From Echinarachnius parma (Eukaryota > Echinodermata > Echinoidea > Clypeasteroida > Echinarachniidae), in the NCBI GenBank assembly GCA_037951105.1, contig JBAMJV010011314.1:55831-119830 (forward strand): a stretch of 64,000 nt of DNA, given 5' to 3'. This document shows positions 1 through 10,430 of this stretch, one piece after another; positions within the stretch are counted from its first letter, which is position 1, and the number at the start of each line of letters is the position of its first letter. The position numbers and the translations under genes were made by a program. Below the pieces are notes generated by a model. That model was not told the origin of the DNA and did no database searches. It saw only the letters and a program-made list of their open reading frames with translations.

Positions 1-258
1 CTACAAGATCCAGTTGGGTCAGTCGGTAGGAGATGAGGCTCTAAATCAAAGGGTCGTGGATTCGAGCCCATCATGATATTATTTTTGAAGCAAATTTGTT
101 TCAGTTTGAATTTGCTGATCGATAAATGCATATAGCCTTATTTAGCTAAGCAAACCAGCAAGTATCAGCCAACTGCCATTGGAACTTATATTTGAATATT
201 CATGGCCACTTGCGTAATGTGTCTGGTTCGTTCTAATATATCCATAACCAATTTCTCA
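1..258 (+). repeat. Satellite monomer type A (reference copy, 258 bp)
   Basis: Type A is recognised by CAGTCGGTAGGAGATGAG in the head, GTGGATTCGAGCCC at the B-box position (GATTCG instead of GGTTCG), TTTTTGAAGCAAATTTG, TTTGCTGATCGATAAATG, and TTTAGCTAAGCAAACC in the tail. The body here carries the 20-bp deletion that joins GCGTAATGT directly to GTCTGG. Its altered B box makes it the weakest Pol III candidate of the set. Confidence 0.9.
15..69 (+). promoter_or_regulatory. Pol III-type A box with altered B box in an A monomer (representative)
   Basis: TGGGTCAGTCGG at 15-26 matches the A box well, but the B-box position at 59-69 reads GATTCGAGCCC. The second G of the B box, normally invariant, is A in all type A monomers. 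If monomers are transcribed, type A would be expected to be weaker than B or C. Confidence 0.5.
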
Positions 259-505
259 CTACAAGATCCAGTTGGGTCAGTCCGTAGAAGGTGAGGCTCT
301 AAATCAAAGGGTCGTGGGTTCGAGCCCCTCATGATATTATTTTTGAGCAAATTCTTTTCAGTTTGAATACGCTGATCCATAAATGCATATAGCCTTAATT
401 AGCTAAGCTAACCAGCAAGTATCAGCGAACTGCCATTGGAACTTATATTTGAATATTGATAACTCGTGTCTGGTTCGTTCTAATATATCGTTAACCAATT
501 TCTCA
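259..505 (+). repeat. Satellite monomer type B (reference copy, 247 bp)
   Basis: Type B is recognised by CAGTCCGTAGAAGGTGAG, GGTTCGAGCCCCTCATG, TTTTTGAGCAAATTC or a T-run variant, ACGCTGATCCATAAATG, and the palindromic TTAGCTAAGCTAACC. Its CCCCTC 3' strand preserves four of five T-stem pairs with GTGGG, so it keeps the best tRNA-like T arm. The following body carries the 31-bp deletion joining GAATATT to GATAACTCG. Confidence 0.9.
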
Positions 506-519
506 CTACAAGATCCAGT

Positions 520-574
520 TGGGTCTGTCGGTAGGAGGCGAGGCTCTAAATCAAAGGGTCGTGGGTTCGAGCCC
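520..574 (+). promoter_or_regulatory. Pol III-type A box and B box in a C monomer (representative)
   Basis: TGGGTCTGTCGG at 520-531 resembles the A box (TRGYNNAGYNGG), and GGTTCGAGCCC at 564-574 resembles the B box (GGTTCGANTCC). The 32-bp gap is normal for tRNA genes. Most monomers carry TGGGTCAGTCGG, which fits the A box better. Between the boxes, CTCTAAATC aligns with the anticodon loop CTCTTAATC of tRNA-Lys(CUU), with one change in the anticodon third base. The D stem and anticodon stem are poorly paired, so this is not a functional tRNA gene. Use as a Pol III promoter is inference. Confidence 0.6.
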
Positions 575-583
575 ATCATGATA

Positions 584-592
584 TTTTTTTTT
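584..592 (+). terminator. T-run after the tRNA-like head (representative Pol III-type terminator)
   Basis: Nine consecutive T residues start 9 bases after the B box of this C monomer. Almost every monomer has TATTATTTTT or a longer T-run at the same place. T4 or longer on the non-template strand is the usual Pol III stop, so a transcript from the A/B boxes would end at about tRNA length and exclude the monomer body. Confidence 0.5.
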
Positions 593-1031
593 AGCAAATT
601 TGTTTCAGTTTGAATCCACTGATCCATAAATGCATATAGCCTTAATTTGATAAGCTAACCAGCAAGTATCAGCGAACTGCCATTGGAACTCATATGTGAA
701 TATTCGTGGCTACTTGCGTAATGTTTTTTTCAAGTGATAACTCGTGTCTGGTTCGTTCTAATATATCCATAACCAATTTCTCACTACAAGATCCAGTTGG
801 GTCAGTCGGTAGGAGATGAGGCTCTAAATCAAAGGGTCGTGGATTCGAGCCCATCATGATATTATTTTTGAAGCAAATTTGTTTCAGTTTGAATTTGCTG
901 ATCGATAAATGCATATAGCCTTATTTAGCTAAGCAAACCAGCAAGTATCAGCGAACTGCCATTGGAACTTATATTTGAATATTGATAACTCGTGTCTGGT
1001 TCGTTCTAATATATCGTTAACCAATTTCTCA

Positions 1032-1309
1032 CTACAAGATCCAGTTGGGTCTGTCGGTAGGAGGCGAGGCTCTAAATCAAAGGGTCGTGGGTTCGAGCCC
1101 ATCATGATATTATTTTTTTGCAAATTTATTTCAGTTTGAATCCACTGATCCATAAATGCATATAGCCTTAATTTGATAAGCTAACCAGCAAGTATCAGCG
1201 AACTGCCATTGGAACTCATTTGTGAATATTCGTGGCTACTTGCGTAATGTTTTTTTCAAGTGATAACTCGTGTCTGGTTCGTTCTAATATATCCATAACC
1301 AATTTCTCA
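1032..1309 (+). repeat. Satellite monomer type C' (reference copy, 278 bp)
   Basis: This has a C-type head, but the stretch after the T-run reads TTTTTTTGCAAATTTATTTCAG, without the TAG and with an A inside the ATTTATTTC. The same variant recurs at about 2,093, 13,049 and 14,111, always before an A monomer. It is therefore a useful marker for the four-monomer A-B-C-C' higher-order repeat. Confidence 0.8.
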
Positions 1310-3585
1310 CTACAAGATCCAGTTGGGTCAGTCGGTAGGAGATGAGGCTCTAAATCAAAGGGTCGTGGATTCGAGCCCATCATGATATTATTTTTGAAGC
1401 AAATTTGTTTCAGTTTGAATTTGCTGATCGATAAATGCATATAGCCTTATTTAGCTAAGCAAACCAGCAAGTATCAGCCAACTGCCATTGGAACTTATAT
1501 TTGAATATTCATGGCCACTTGCGTAATGTGTCTGGTTCGTTCTAATATATCCATAACCAATTTCTCACTACAAGATCCAGTTGGGTCAGTCCGTAGAAGG
1601 TGAGGCTCTAAATCAAAGGGTCGTGGGTTCGAGCCCCTCATGATATTATTTTTGAGCAAATTCTTTTCAGTTTGAATACGCTGATCCATAAATGCATATA
1701 GCCTTAATTAGCTAAGCTAACCAGCAAGTATCAGCGAACTGCCATTGGAACTTATATTTGAATATTGATAACTCGTGTCTGGTTCGTTCTAATATATCGT
1801 TAACCAATTTCTCACTACAAGATCCAGTTGGGTCTGTCGGTAGGAGGCGAGGCTCTAAATCAAAGGGTCGTGGGTTCGAGCCCATCATGATATTTTTTTT
1901 TAGCAAATTTGTTTCAGTTTGAATCCACTGATCCATAAATGCATATAGCCTTAATTTGATAAGCTAACCAGCAAGTATCAGCGAACTGCCATTGGAACTC
2001 ATATGTGAATATTCGTGGCTACTTGCGTAATGTTTTTTTCAAGTGATAACTCGTGTCTGGTTCGTTCTAATATATCCATAACCAATTTCTCACTACAAGA
2101 TCCAGTTGGGTCTGTCGGTAGGAGGCGAGGCTCTAAATCAAAGGGTCGTGGGTTCGAGCCCATCATGATATTATTTTTTTGCAAATTTATTTCAGTTTGA
2201 ATCCACTGATCCATAAATGCATATAGCCTTAATTTGATAAGCTAACCAGCAAGTATCAGCGAACTGCCATTGGAACTCATATGTGAATATTCGTGGCTAC
2301 TTGCGTAATGTTTTTTTCAAGTGATAACTCGTGTCTGGTTCGTTCTAATATATCCATAACCAATTTCTCACTACAAGATCCAGTTGGGTCAGTCGGTAGG
2401 AGATGAGGCTCTAAATCAAAGGGTCGTGGATTCGAGCCCATCATGATATTATTTTTGAAGCAAATTTGTTTCAGTTTGAATTTGCTGATCGATAAATGCA
2501 TATAGCCTTATTTAGCTAAGCAAACCAGCAAGTATCAGCCAACTGCCATTGGAACTTATATTTGAATATTCATGGCCACTTGCGTAATGTGTCTGGTTCG
2601 TTCTAATATATCCATAACCAATTTCTCACTACAAGATCCAGTTGGGTCAGTCCGTAGAAGGTGAGGCTCTAAATCAAAGGGTCGTGGGTTCGAGCCCCTC
2701 ATGATATTATTTTTGAGCAAATTCTTTTCAGTTTGAATACGCTGATCCATAAATGCATATAGCCTTAATTAGCTAAGCTAACCAGCAAGTATCAGCGAAC
2801 TGCCATTGGAACTTATATTTGAATATTGATAACTCGTGTCTGGTTCGTTCTAATATATCGTTAACCAATTTCTCACTACAAGATCCAGTTGGGTCTGTCG
2901 GTAGGAGGCGAGGCTCTAAATCAAAGGGTCGTGGGTTCGAGCCCATCATGATATTTTTTTTTAGCAAATTTGTTTCAGTTTGAATCCACTGATCCATAAA
3001 TGCATATAGCCTTAATTTGATAAGCTAACCAGCAAGTATCAGCGAACTGCCATTGGAACTCATATGTGAATATTCGTGGCTACTTGCGTAATGTTTTTTT
3101 CAAGTGATAACTCGTGTCTGGTTCGTTCTAATATATCCATAACCAATTTCTCACTACAAGATCCAGTTGGGTCAGTCGGTAGGAGATGAGGCTCTAAATC
3201 AAAGGGTCGTGGATTCGAGCCCATCATGATATTATTTTTGAAGCAAATTTGTTTCAGTTTGAATTTGCTGATCGATAAATGCATATAGCCTTATTTAGCT
3301 AAGCAAACCAGCAAGTATCAGCCAACTGCCATTGGAACTTATATTTGAATATTCATGGCCACTTGCGTAATGTGTCTGGTTCGTTCTAATATATCCATAA
3401 CCAATTTCTCACTACAAGATCCAGTTGGGTCAGTCCGTAGAAGGTGAGGCTCTAAATCAAAGGGTCGTGGGTTCGAGCCCCTCATGATATTATTTTTGAG
3501 CAAATTCTTTTCAGTTTGAATACGCTGATCCATAAATGCATATAGCCTTAATTAGCTAAGCTAACCAGCAAGTATCAGCGAACTG

Positions 3586-3691
3586 CATGGGCGTCGATAC
3601 TTACGTAATACCCATTAATCAGGGGGGGGGGGGATGGATGAATGGATCATCCCCCTGATCAATGGGTATCAATGACAGATCGACGCCCGTG
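3586..3691. mobile_element. Palindromic MITE-like insertion, copy 1
   Basis: The element is 106 bp with terminal inverted repeats CATGGGCGTCGAT and ATCGACGCCCGTG (12 of 13 matched). The similarity continues inward as ACCCATTAATCAGGGG against CCCCTGATCAATGGGT. An 8-bp target duplication GCGAACTG lies at 3578-3585 and 3692-3699; uninterrupted monomers read GCGAACTGCCATTGG once. The 8-bp duplication with CA...TG ends fits hAT or P superfamily non-autonomous elements; the choice between them is not resolved. There is no coding capacity. The internal G-run is 12 long. Confidence 0.85.
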
Positions 3692-6229
3692 GCGAACTGC
3701 CATTGGAACTTATATTTGAATATTGATAACTCGTGTCTGGTTCGTTCTAATATATCGTTAACCAATTTCTCACTACAAGATCCAGTTGGGTCTGTCGGTA
3801 GGAGGCGAGGCTCTAAATCAAAGGGTCGTGGGTTCGAGCCCATCATGATATTATTTTTTAGCAAATTTGTTTCAGTTTGAATTTGCTGATCCATAAATGC
3901 ATATAGCCTTAATTATCTAAGCTATAGCCAGCAAGTATCAGCGAACTGCCATTGGATTTATATTTGAATATTCGTGGCTACTTGCGTAATGTTTTTTTCA
4001 AGTGATAACTCGTGTCTGGTTCGTTCTAATATATCCATAACCAATTTTTCACTACAAGATCCAGTTGGGTCAGTCGGTAGGAGATGAGGCTCTAAATCAA
4101 AGGGTCGTGGATTCGAGCCCATCATGATATTATTTTTGAAGCAAATTTGTTTCAGTTTGAATTTGCTGATCGATAAATGCATATAGCCTTATTTAGCTAA
4201 GCAAACCAGCAATTATCAGCCAACTGCCATTGAAACTTATATTTGAATATTCATGGCCACTTGCGTAATGTTTTTTCAAGTGATAACTCGTGTCTGGTTC
4301 GTTCTAATATATCCATAACCAATTTCTCACTACAAGATCCAGTTGGGTCAGTCCGTAGAAGGTGAGGCTCTAAATCAAAGGGTCGTGGGTTCGAGCCCCT
4401 CATGATATTATTTTTGAGCAAATTTTTTTCAGTTTGAATACGCTGATCCATAAATGCATATAGCCTTAATTAGCTAAGCTAACCAGCAAGTATCAGCGAA
4501 CTGCCATTGGAACTTATATTTGAATATTGATAACTCGTGTCTGGTTCGTTCTAATATATCGTTAACCAATTTCTCACTACAAGATCCAGTTGGGTCAGTC
4601 GGTAGGAGATGAGGCTCTAAATCAAAGGGTCGTGGATTCGAGCCCATCATGATATTATTTTTGAAGCAAATTTGTTTCAGTTTGAATTTGCTGATCGATA
4701 AATGCATATAGCTTTATTTAGCTAAGCAAACCAGCAAGTATCAGCCAACTGCCATTGGAACTTATATTTGAATATTCATGGCCACTTGCGTAATGTTTTT
4801 CAAGTGATAACTCGTGTCTGGTTCGTTCTAATATATCCATAACCAATTTCTCACTACAAGATCCAGTTGGGTCAGTCCGTAGAAGGTGAGGCTCTAAATC
4901 AAAGGGTCGTGGGTTCGAGCCCCTCATGATATTATTTTTGAGCAAATTTTTTTCAGTTTGAATACGCTGATCCATAAATGCATATAGCCTTAATTAGCTA
5001 AGCTAACCAGCAAGTATCAGCGAACTGCCATTGGAACTTATATTTGAATATTGATAACTCGTGTCTGGTTCGTTCTAATATATCGTTAACCAATTTCTCA
5101 CTACAAGATCCAGTTGGGTCTGTCGGTAGGAGGCGAGGCTCTAAATCAAAGGGTCGTGGGTTCGAGCCCATCATGATATTATTTTTTTGCAAATTTGTTT
5201 CAGTTTGAATCCACTGATCCATAAATGCATATAGCCTTAATTATCTAAGCTATAGCCAGCAAGTATCAGCGAACTGCCATTGGATTTATATTTGAATATT
5301 CGTGGCCACTTGCGTAATGTTTTTCGAGTGATAACTCGTGTCTGGTTCGTTCTAATATATCCATAACCAATTTCTCACTACAAGATCCAGTTAGGTCAGT
5401 CCGTAGGAGGTGAGGCTCTAAATCAAAGTGTCGTGGGTTCGAGCCCCTCATGATATTATTTTTGAGCAAATTTTTTTCAGTTTCAATCCGCTGATCCATA
5501 AATGCATACAGCCTTAATTAGCTAAGCTAACCAGCAAGTATCAGCGAACTGCCATTGGAACTTATATTTGAATATTGATAACTCGTGTCTGGTTCGTTCT
5601 AATATATTGTTAACCAATTTCTCACTACAAGATCCAGTTGGGTCTGTCGGTAGGAGGCGAGGCTCTAAATCAAAGGGTCGTGGGTTCGAGCCCATCATGA
5701 TATTATTTTTTAGCAAATTTGTTTCAGTTTGAATCCACTGATCCATAAATGCATATAGCCTTAATTTGATAAGCTAACCAGCAAGTATCAGCGAACTGCC
5801 ATTGGAACTCATATGTGAATATTCGTGGCTACTTGCGTAATGTTTTTTTCAAGTGATAACTCGTGTCTGGTTCGTTCTAATATATCCATAACCAATTTTT
5901 CACTACAAGATCCAGTTGGGTCAGTCGGTAGGAGATGAGGCTCTAAATCAAAGGGTCTTGGATTCGAGCCCATCATGATATTATTTTTGAAGCAAATTTG
6001 TTTCAGTTTGAATTTGCTGATCGATAAATGCATATAGCCTTATTTAGCTAAGCAAACCAGCAAGTATCAGCCAACTGCCATTGGAACTTATATTTGAATA
6101 TTCATGGCCACTTGCGTAATGTGTCTGGTTCGTTCTAATATATCCATAACCAATTTCTCACTACAAGATCCAGTTGGGTCAGTCCGTAGAAGGTGAGGCT
6201 CTAAATCAAAGGGTCGTGGGTTCGAGCCC

Positions 6230-7530
6230 CTCATGATATTATTTTTGAGCAAATTCTTTTCAGTTTGAATACGCTGATCCATAAATGCATATAGCCTTAA
6301 TTAGCTAAGCTAACCAGCAAGTATCAGCGAACTGCATGGGCGTCGATACTTACGTAATACCCATTCATCAGGGGGGGGGGGATGGATGAATGGATCATCC
6401 CCCCCTGATCAATGGGTATCAATGACAGATCGACGCCCGTGGCGAACTGCCATTGGAACTTATATTTGAATATTGATAACTCGTGTCTGGTTCGTTCTAA
6501 TATATCGTTAACCAATTTCTCACTACAAGATCCAGTTGGGTCTGTCGGTAGGAGGCGAGGCTCTAAATCAAAGGGTCGTGGGTTCGAGCCCATCATGATA
6601 TTATTTTTTAGCAAATTTGTTTCAGTTTGAATCCACTGATCCATAAATGCATATAGCCTTAATTATCTAAGCTATAGCCAGCAAGTATCAGCGAACTGCC
6701 ATTGGATTTATATTTGAATATTCGTGGCTACTTGCGTAATGTTTTTTTCAAGTGATAACTCGTGTCTGGTTCGTTCTAATATATCCATAACCAATTTTTC
6801 ACTACAAGATCCAGTTGGGTCAGTCGGTAGGAGATGAGGCTCTAAATCAAAGGGTCGTGGATTCGAGCCCATCATGATATTATTTTTGAAGCAAATTTGT
6901 TTCAGTTTGAATTTGCTGATCGATAAATGCATATAGCCTTATTTAGCTAAGCTAACCAGCAAGTATCAGCGAACTGGCATTGGAACTTATATTTGAATAT
7001 TCGTGGCCACTTGCGTAATGTTTTTCTAGTGATAACTCGTGTCTGGTTCGTTCTAATATATCCATAACCAATTTCTCATTACAAGATCCAGTTGGGTCAG
7101 TCCATAGGAGGTGAGGCTCTAAATCAAAGGGTCGTGGGTTCGAGCCCATCATGATATTATTTTTGAGCAAATTTGTTTCAGTTTGAATCCACTGATCCAT
7201 AAATGCATATAGCCTTAATTTGATAAGCTAACTAGCAAGTATCAGCGAACTGCCATTGGAACTCATATGTGAATATTCGTGGCTACTTGCGTAATGTTTT
7301 TTTCAAGTGATAACTCGTGTCTGGTTCGTTCTAATATATCCATAACCAATTTTTCACTACAAGATCCAGTTGGGTCAGTCGGTAGGAGATGAGGCTCTAA
7401 ATCAAAGGGTCGTGGATTCGAGCCCATCATGATATTATTTTTGAAGCAAATTTGTTTCAGTTTGAATTTGCTGATCGATAAATGCATATAGCCCTATTTA
7501 GCTAAGCAAACCAGCAAGTATCAGCCAACT
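6230..7530 (+). repeat. 4,107-bp-offset duplication, source block
   Basis: The segment from the B monomer before MITE copy 2, through a monomer with the head GTCCATAGGAGG, to an A monomer recurs at 10,340-11,606 at an offset of 4,107 bp. The same block also occurs once in copy B at about 18.25-19.55 kb. Confidence 0.8.
6335..6441. mobile_element. Palindromic MITE-like insertion, copy 2
   Basis: Same insertion point, inverted ends and GCGAACTG duplication as the copy at 3,586. The G-run is 11 and the facing C-run 7 (5 in copy 1), and the left arm reads CCCATTCATCAG instead of CCCATTAATCAG. The shared site means it was copied with its monomer rather than inserted anew. Confidence 0.85.
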
Positions 7531-7781
7531 GCCATTGGAACTTATATTTGAATATTCATGGCCACTTGCGTAATGTTTTTCAAGTGATAACTCGTGTCTG
7601 GTTCGTTCTAATATATCCATAACCAATTTCTCACTACAAGATCCAGTTGGGTCAGTCCGTAGAAGGTGAGCCTCTAAATCAAAGGGTCGTGGGTTCGAGC
7701 CCCTCATGATATTATTTTTGAGCAATTTTTTTCAGTTTGAATCCGCTGATCCATAAATGCATATAGCCTTAATTAGCTAAG

Positions 7782-10335
7782 CTAACCAGCAAGTACCAGC
7801 GAACTGCCATTGGAACTTATATTTGAATATTCGTGGCTACTTGCGTTATGTTTTTCAAGTGATAACTCGTGTCTGGTTCGTTCTAATATATCCATAACCA
7901 ATTTCTCAATACAAGATCCAGTTGGGTCAGTCCGTAGGAGGTGAGGCTCTAAATCCAAGGGTCGTGGGTTCGAGCCCCTCATGATATTATTTTTGAGCAA
8001 ATTTTTTTCAGTTTGAATCCGCTGATCCATAAATGCATATAGCCTTAATTAGCTAAGCTAACCAGCAAGTATCAGCGAACTGCCATTGGAACTTATATTT
8101 GAATATTGATAACTCGTGTCTGGTTCGTTCTAATATATCGTTAACCAATTTCTCACTACAAGATCCAGTTGGGTCAGTCGGTAGGAGGGAGATGAGGCTC
8201 TAAATCAAAGGGTCGTGGATTCGAGCCCATCATGATATTATTTTTGAAGCAAATTTGTTTCAGTTTGAATTTGCTGATCGATAAATGCATATAGCCTTAT
8301 TTAGCTAAGCAAACCAGCAAGTATCAGCCAACTGCCATTGGAACTTATATTTGAATATTCATGGCCACTTGCGTAATGTTTTTCAAGTGATAACTCGTGT
8401 CTGGTTCGTTCTAATATATCCATAACCAATTTCTCACTACAAGATCCAGTTGGGTCAGTTCGTAGAAGGTGAGGCTCTAAATCAAAGGGTCGTGGGTTCG
8501 AGCCCCTCATGATATTATTTTTGAGCAAATTTTTTTCAGTTTGAATACGCTGATCCATAAATGCATATAGCCTTAATTAGCTAAGCTAACCAGCAAGTAT
8601 CAGCGAACTGCCATTGGAACTTATATTTGAATATTGATAACTCGTGTCTGGTTCGTTCTAATATATCGTTAACCAATTTCTCACTACAAGATCCAGTTGG
8701 GTCTGTCGGTAGGAGGCGAGGCTCTAAATCAAAGGGTCGTGGGTTCGAGCCCATCATGATATTATTTTTTAGCAAATTTGTTTCAGTTTGAATCCACTGA
8801 TCCATAAATGCATATAGCCTTAATTTGATAAGCTAACCAGCAAGTATCAGCGAACTGCCATTGGAACTCATATGTGAATATTCGTGGCTACTTGCGTAAT
8901 GTTTTTTTCAAGTGATAACTCGTGTCTGGTTCGTTCTAATATATCCATAACCAATTTTTCACTACAAGATCCAGTTGGGTCAGTCGGTAGGAGATGAGGC
9001 TCTAAATCAAAGGGTCGTGGATTCGAGCCCATCATGATATTATTTTTGAAGCAAATTTGTTTCAGTTTGAATTTGCTGATCGATAAATGCATATAGCCTT
9101 ATTTAGCTAAGCAAACCAGCAAGTATCAGCCAACTGCCATTGGAACTTATATTGGAATATTCATGGCCACTTGCGTAATGTGTCTGGTTCGTTCTAATAT
9201 ATCCATAACCAATTTCTCACTACAAGATCCAGTTGGGTCAGTCCGTAGAAGGTGAGCCTCTAAATCAAAGGGTCGTGGGTTCGAGCCCCTCATGATATTA
9301 TTTTTGAGCAAATTTTTTCAGTTTGAATCCGCTGATCCATAAATGCATATAGCCTTAATTAGCTAAGCTAACCAGCAAGTACCAGCGAACTGCCATTGGA
9401 ACTTATATTTGAATATTCGTGGCTACTTGCGTTATGTTTTTCAAGTGATAACTCGTGTCTGGTTCGTTCTAATATATCCATAACCAATTTCTCAATACAA
9501 GATCCAGTTGGGTCAGTCCGTAGGAGGTGAGGCTCTAAATCCAAGGGTCGTGGGTTCGAGCCCCTCATGATATTATTTTTGAGCAAATTTTTTTCAGTTT
9601 GAATCCGCTGATCCATAAATGCATATAGCCTTAATTAGCTAAGCTAACCAGCAAGTATCAGCGAACTGCCATTGGAACTTATATTTGAATATTGATAACT
9701 CGTGTCTGGTTCGTTCTAATATATCGTTAACCAATTTCTCACTACAAGATCCAGTTGGGTCAGTCGGTAGGAGGGAGATGAGGCTCTAAATCAAAGGGTC
9801 GTGGATTCGAGCCCATCATGATATTATTTTTGAAGCAAATTTGTTTCAGTTTGAATTTGCTGATCGATAAATGCATATAGCCTTATTTAGCTAAGCAAAC
9901 CAGCAAGTATCAGCCAACTGCCATTGGAACTTATATTTGAATATTCATGGCCACTTGCGTAATGTTTTTCAAGTGATAACTCGTGTCTGGTTCGTTCTAA
10001 TATATCCATAACCAATTTCTCACTACAAGATCCAGTTGGGTCAGTTCGTAGAAGGTGAGGCTCTAAATCAAAGGGTCGTGGGTTCGAGCCCCTCATGATA
10101 TTATTTTTGAGCAAATTGTTTTCAGTTTGAATACGCTGATCCATAAATGCATATAGCCTTAATTAGCTAAGCTAACCAGCAAGTATCAGCGAACTGCCAT
10201 TGGAACTTATATTTGAATATTGATAACTCGTGTCTGGTTCGTTCTAATATATCGTTAACCAATTTCTCACTACAAGATCCAGTTGGGTCTGTCGGTAGGA
10301 GGCGAGGCTCTAAATCAAAGGGTCGTGGGTTCGAG
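7782..10335 (+). repeat. 1,586-bp tandem duplication (six-monomer unit), copy A
   Basis: 7,782-9,367 is repeated from 9,368 until the breakpoint near 10,335. Both units carry the rare CTCAATACAAG landmark, the AAATCCAAGGG head variant and the GGAGGGAG insertion. The second unit differs by ATATTGGAATATT and by a 20-bp deletion just upstream. Confidence 0.8.
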
Positions 10336-10430
10336 CCCCTCATGATATTATTTTTGAGCAAATTCTTTTCAGTTTGAATACGCTGATCCATAAATGCATA
10401 TAGCCTTAATTAGCTAAGCTAACCAGCAAG
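10267..10430 (+). repeat. Hybrid C/B monomer at the copy A breakpoint
   Basis: The head is C type (CTGTCGGTAGGAGGCGAG), but from GGTTCGAGCCCCTC onward the monomer is B type (GAGCAAATTCTTTTC, ACGCTGATCC). At the corresponding place, copy B (22,189-22,413) is C type throughout. The switch lies within the shared ATCAAAGGGTCGTGGGTTCG, between about 10,313 and 10,340. Confidence 0.8.

Larger units (their letters stand above)
506..783 (+). repeat. Satellite monomer type C (reference copy, 278 bp)
   Basis: Type C is recognised by CTGTCGGTAGGAGGCGAG, GGTTCGAGCCCATCATG, a long T-run then TAGCAAATTTG, CCACTGATCCATAAATG, and either TTTGATAAGCTAACC or TTATCTAAGCTATAGCC. The body here is full length, with CGTGGCTACTTGCGTAATG followed by a T-run and CAAGTGATAACTCG. 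This appears to be the undeleted state from which the 247- and 258-bp classes arose. Confidence 0.9.
1..3577 (+). repeat. A-B-C higher-order repeat (783 bp) with 1,061-bp A-B-C-C' variant
   Basis: The monomer order by landmark is A(1) B(259) C(506) A(784) C'(1032) A(1310) B(1568) C(1815) C'(2093) A(2371) B(2629) C(2876) A(3154) B(3412). Units 1-783, 1310-2092 and 2371-3153 are the same A-B-C trimer. 1310-2370 is the A-B-C-C' tetramer, which recurs in the 12.3-14.4 kb stretch. Array growth by unequal exchange of whole multimers explains this pattern. Confidence 0.85.
1032..10335 (+). repeat. 12.02-kb duplication, copy A
   Basis: Monomer order, indels and point variants match 13,049-22,357 at offsets of 12,017-12,022 bp. 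The few differences I saw include C at 5,509 against T at 17,531, G at 10,118 against T at 22,140, and the MITE G-run of 12 against 16. The first 1.0 kb of this match lies opposite the error-rich block. The match ends inside the monomer at about 10,320-10,340, where copy A switches to a different part of the array. Confidence 0.85.

Noticed and set aside
3611..3643. G-quadruplex in the MITE centre
   Set aside because: A single G-run of 9-12 lacks the separate tracts normally needed. Only the 16-G copy at 15.6 kb could qualify, and its length is doubtful.
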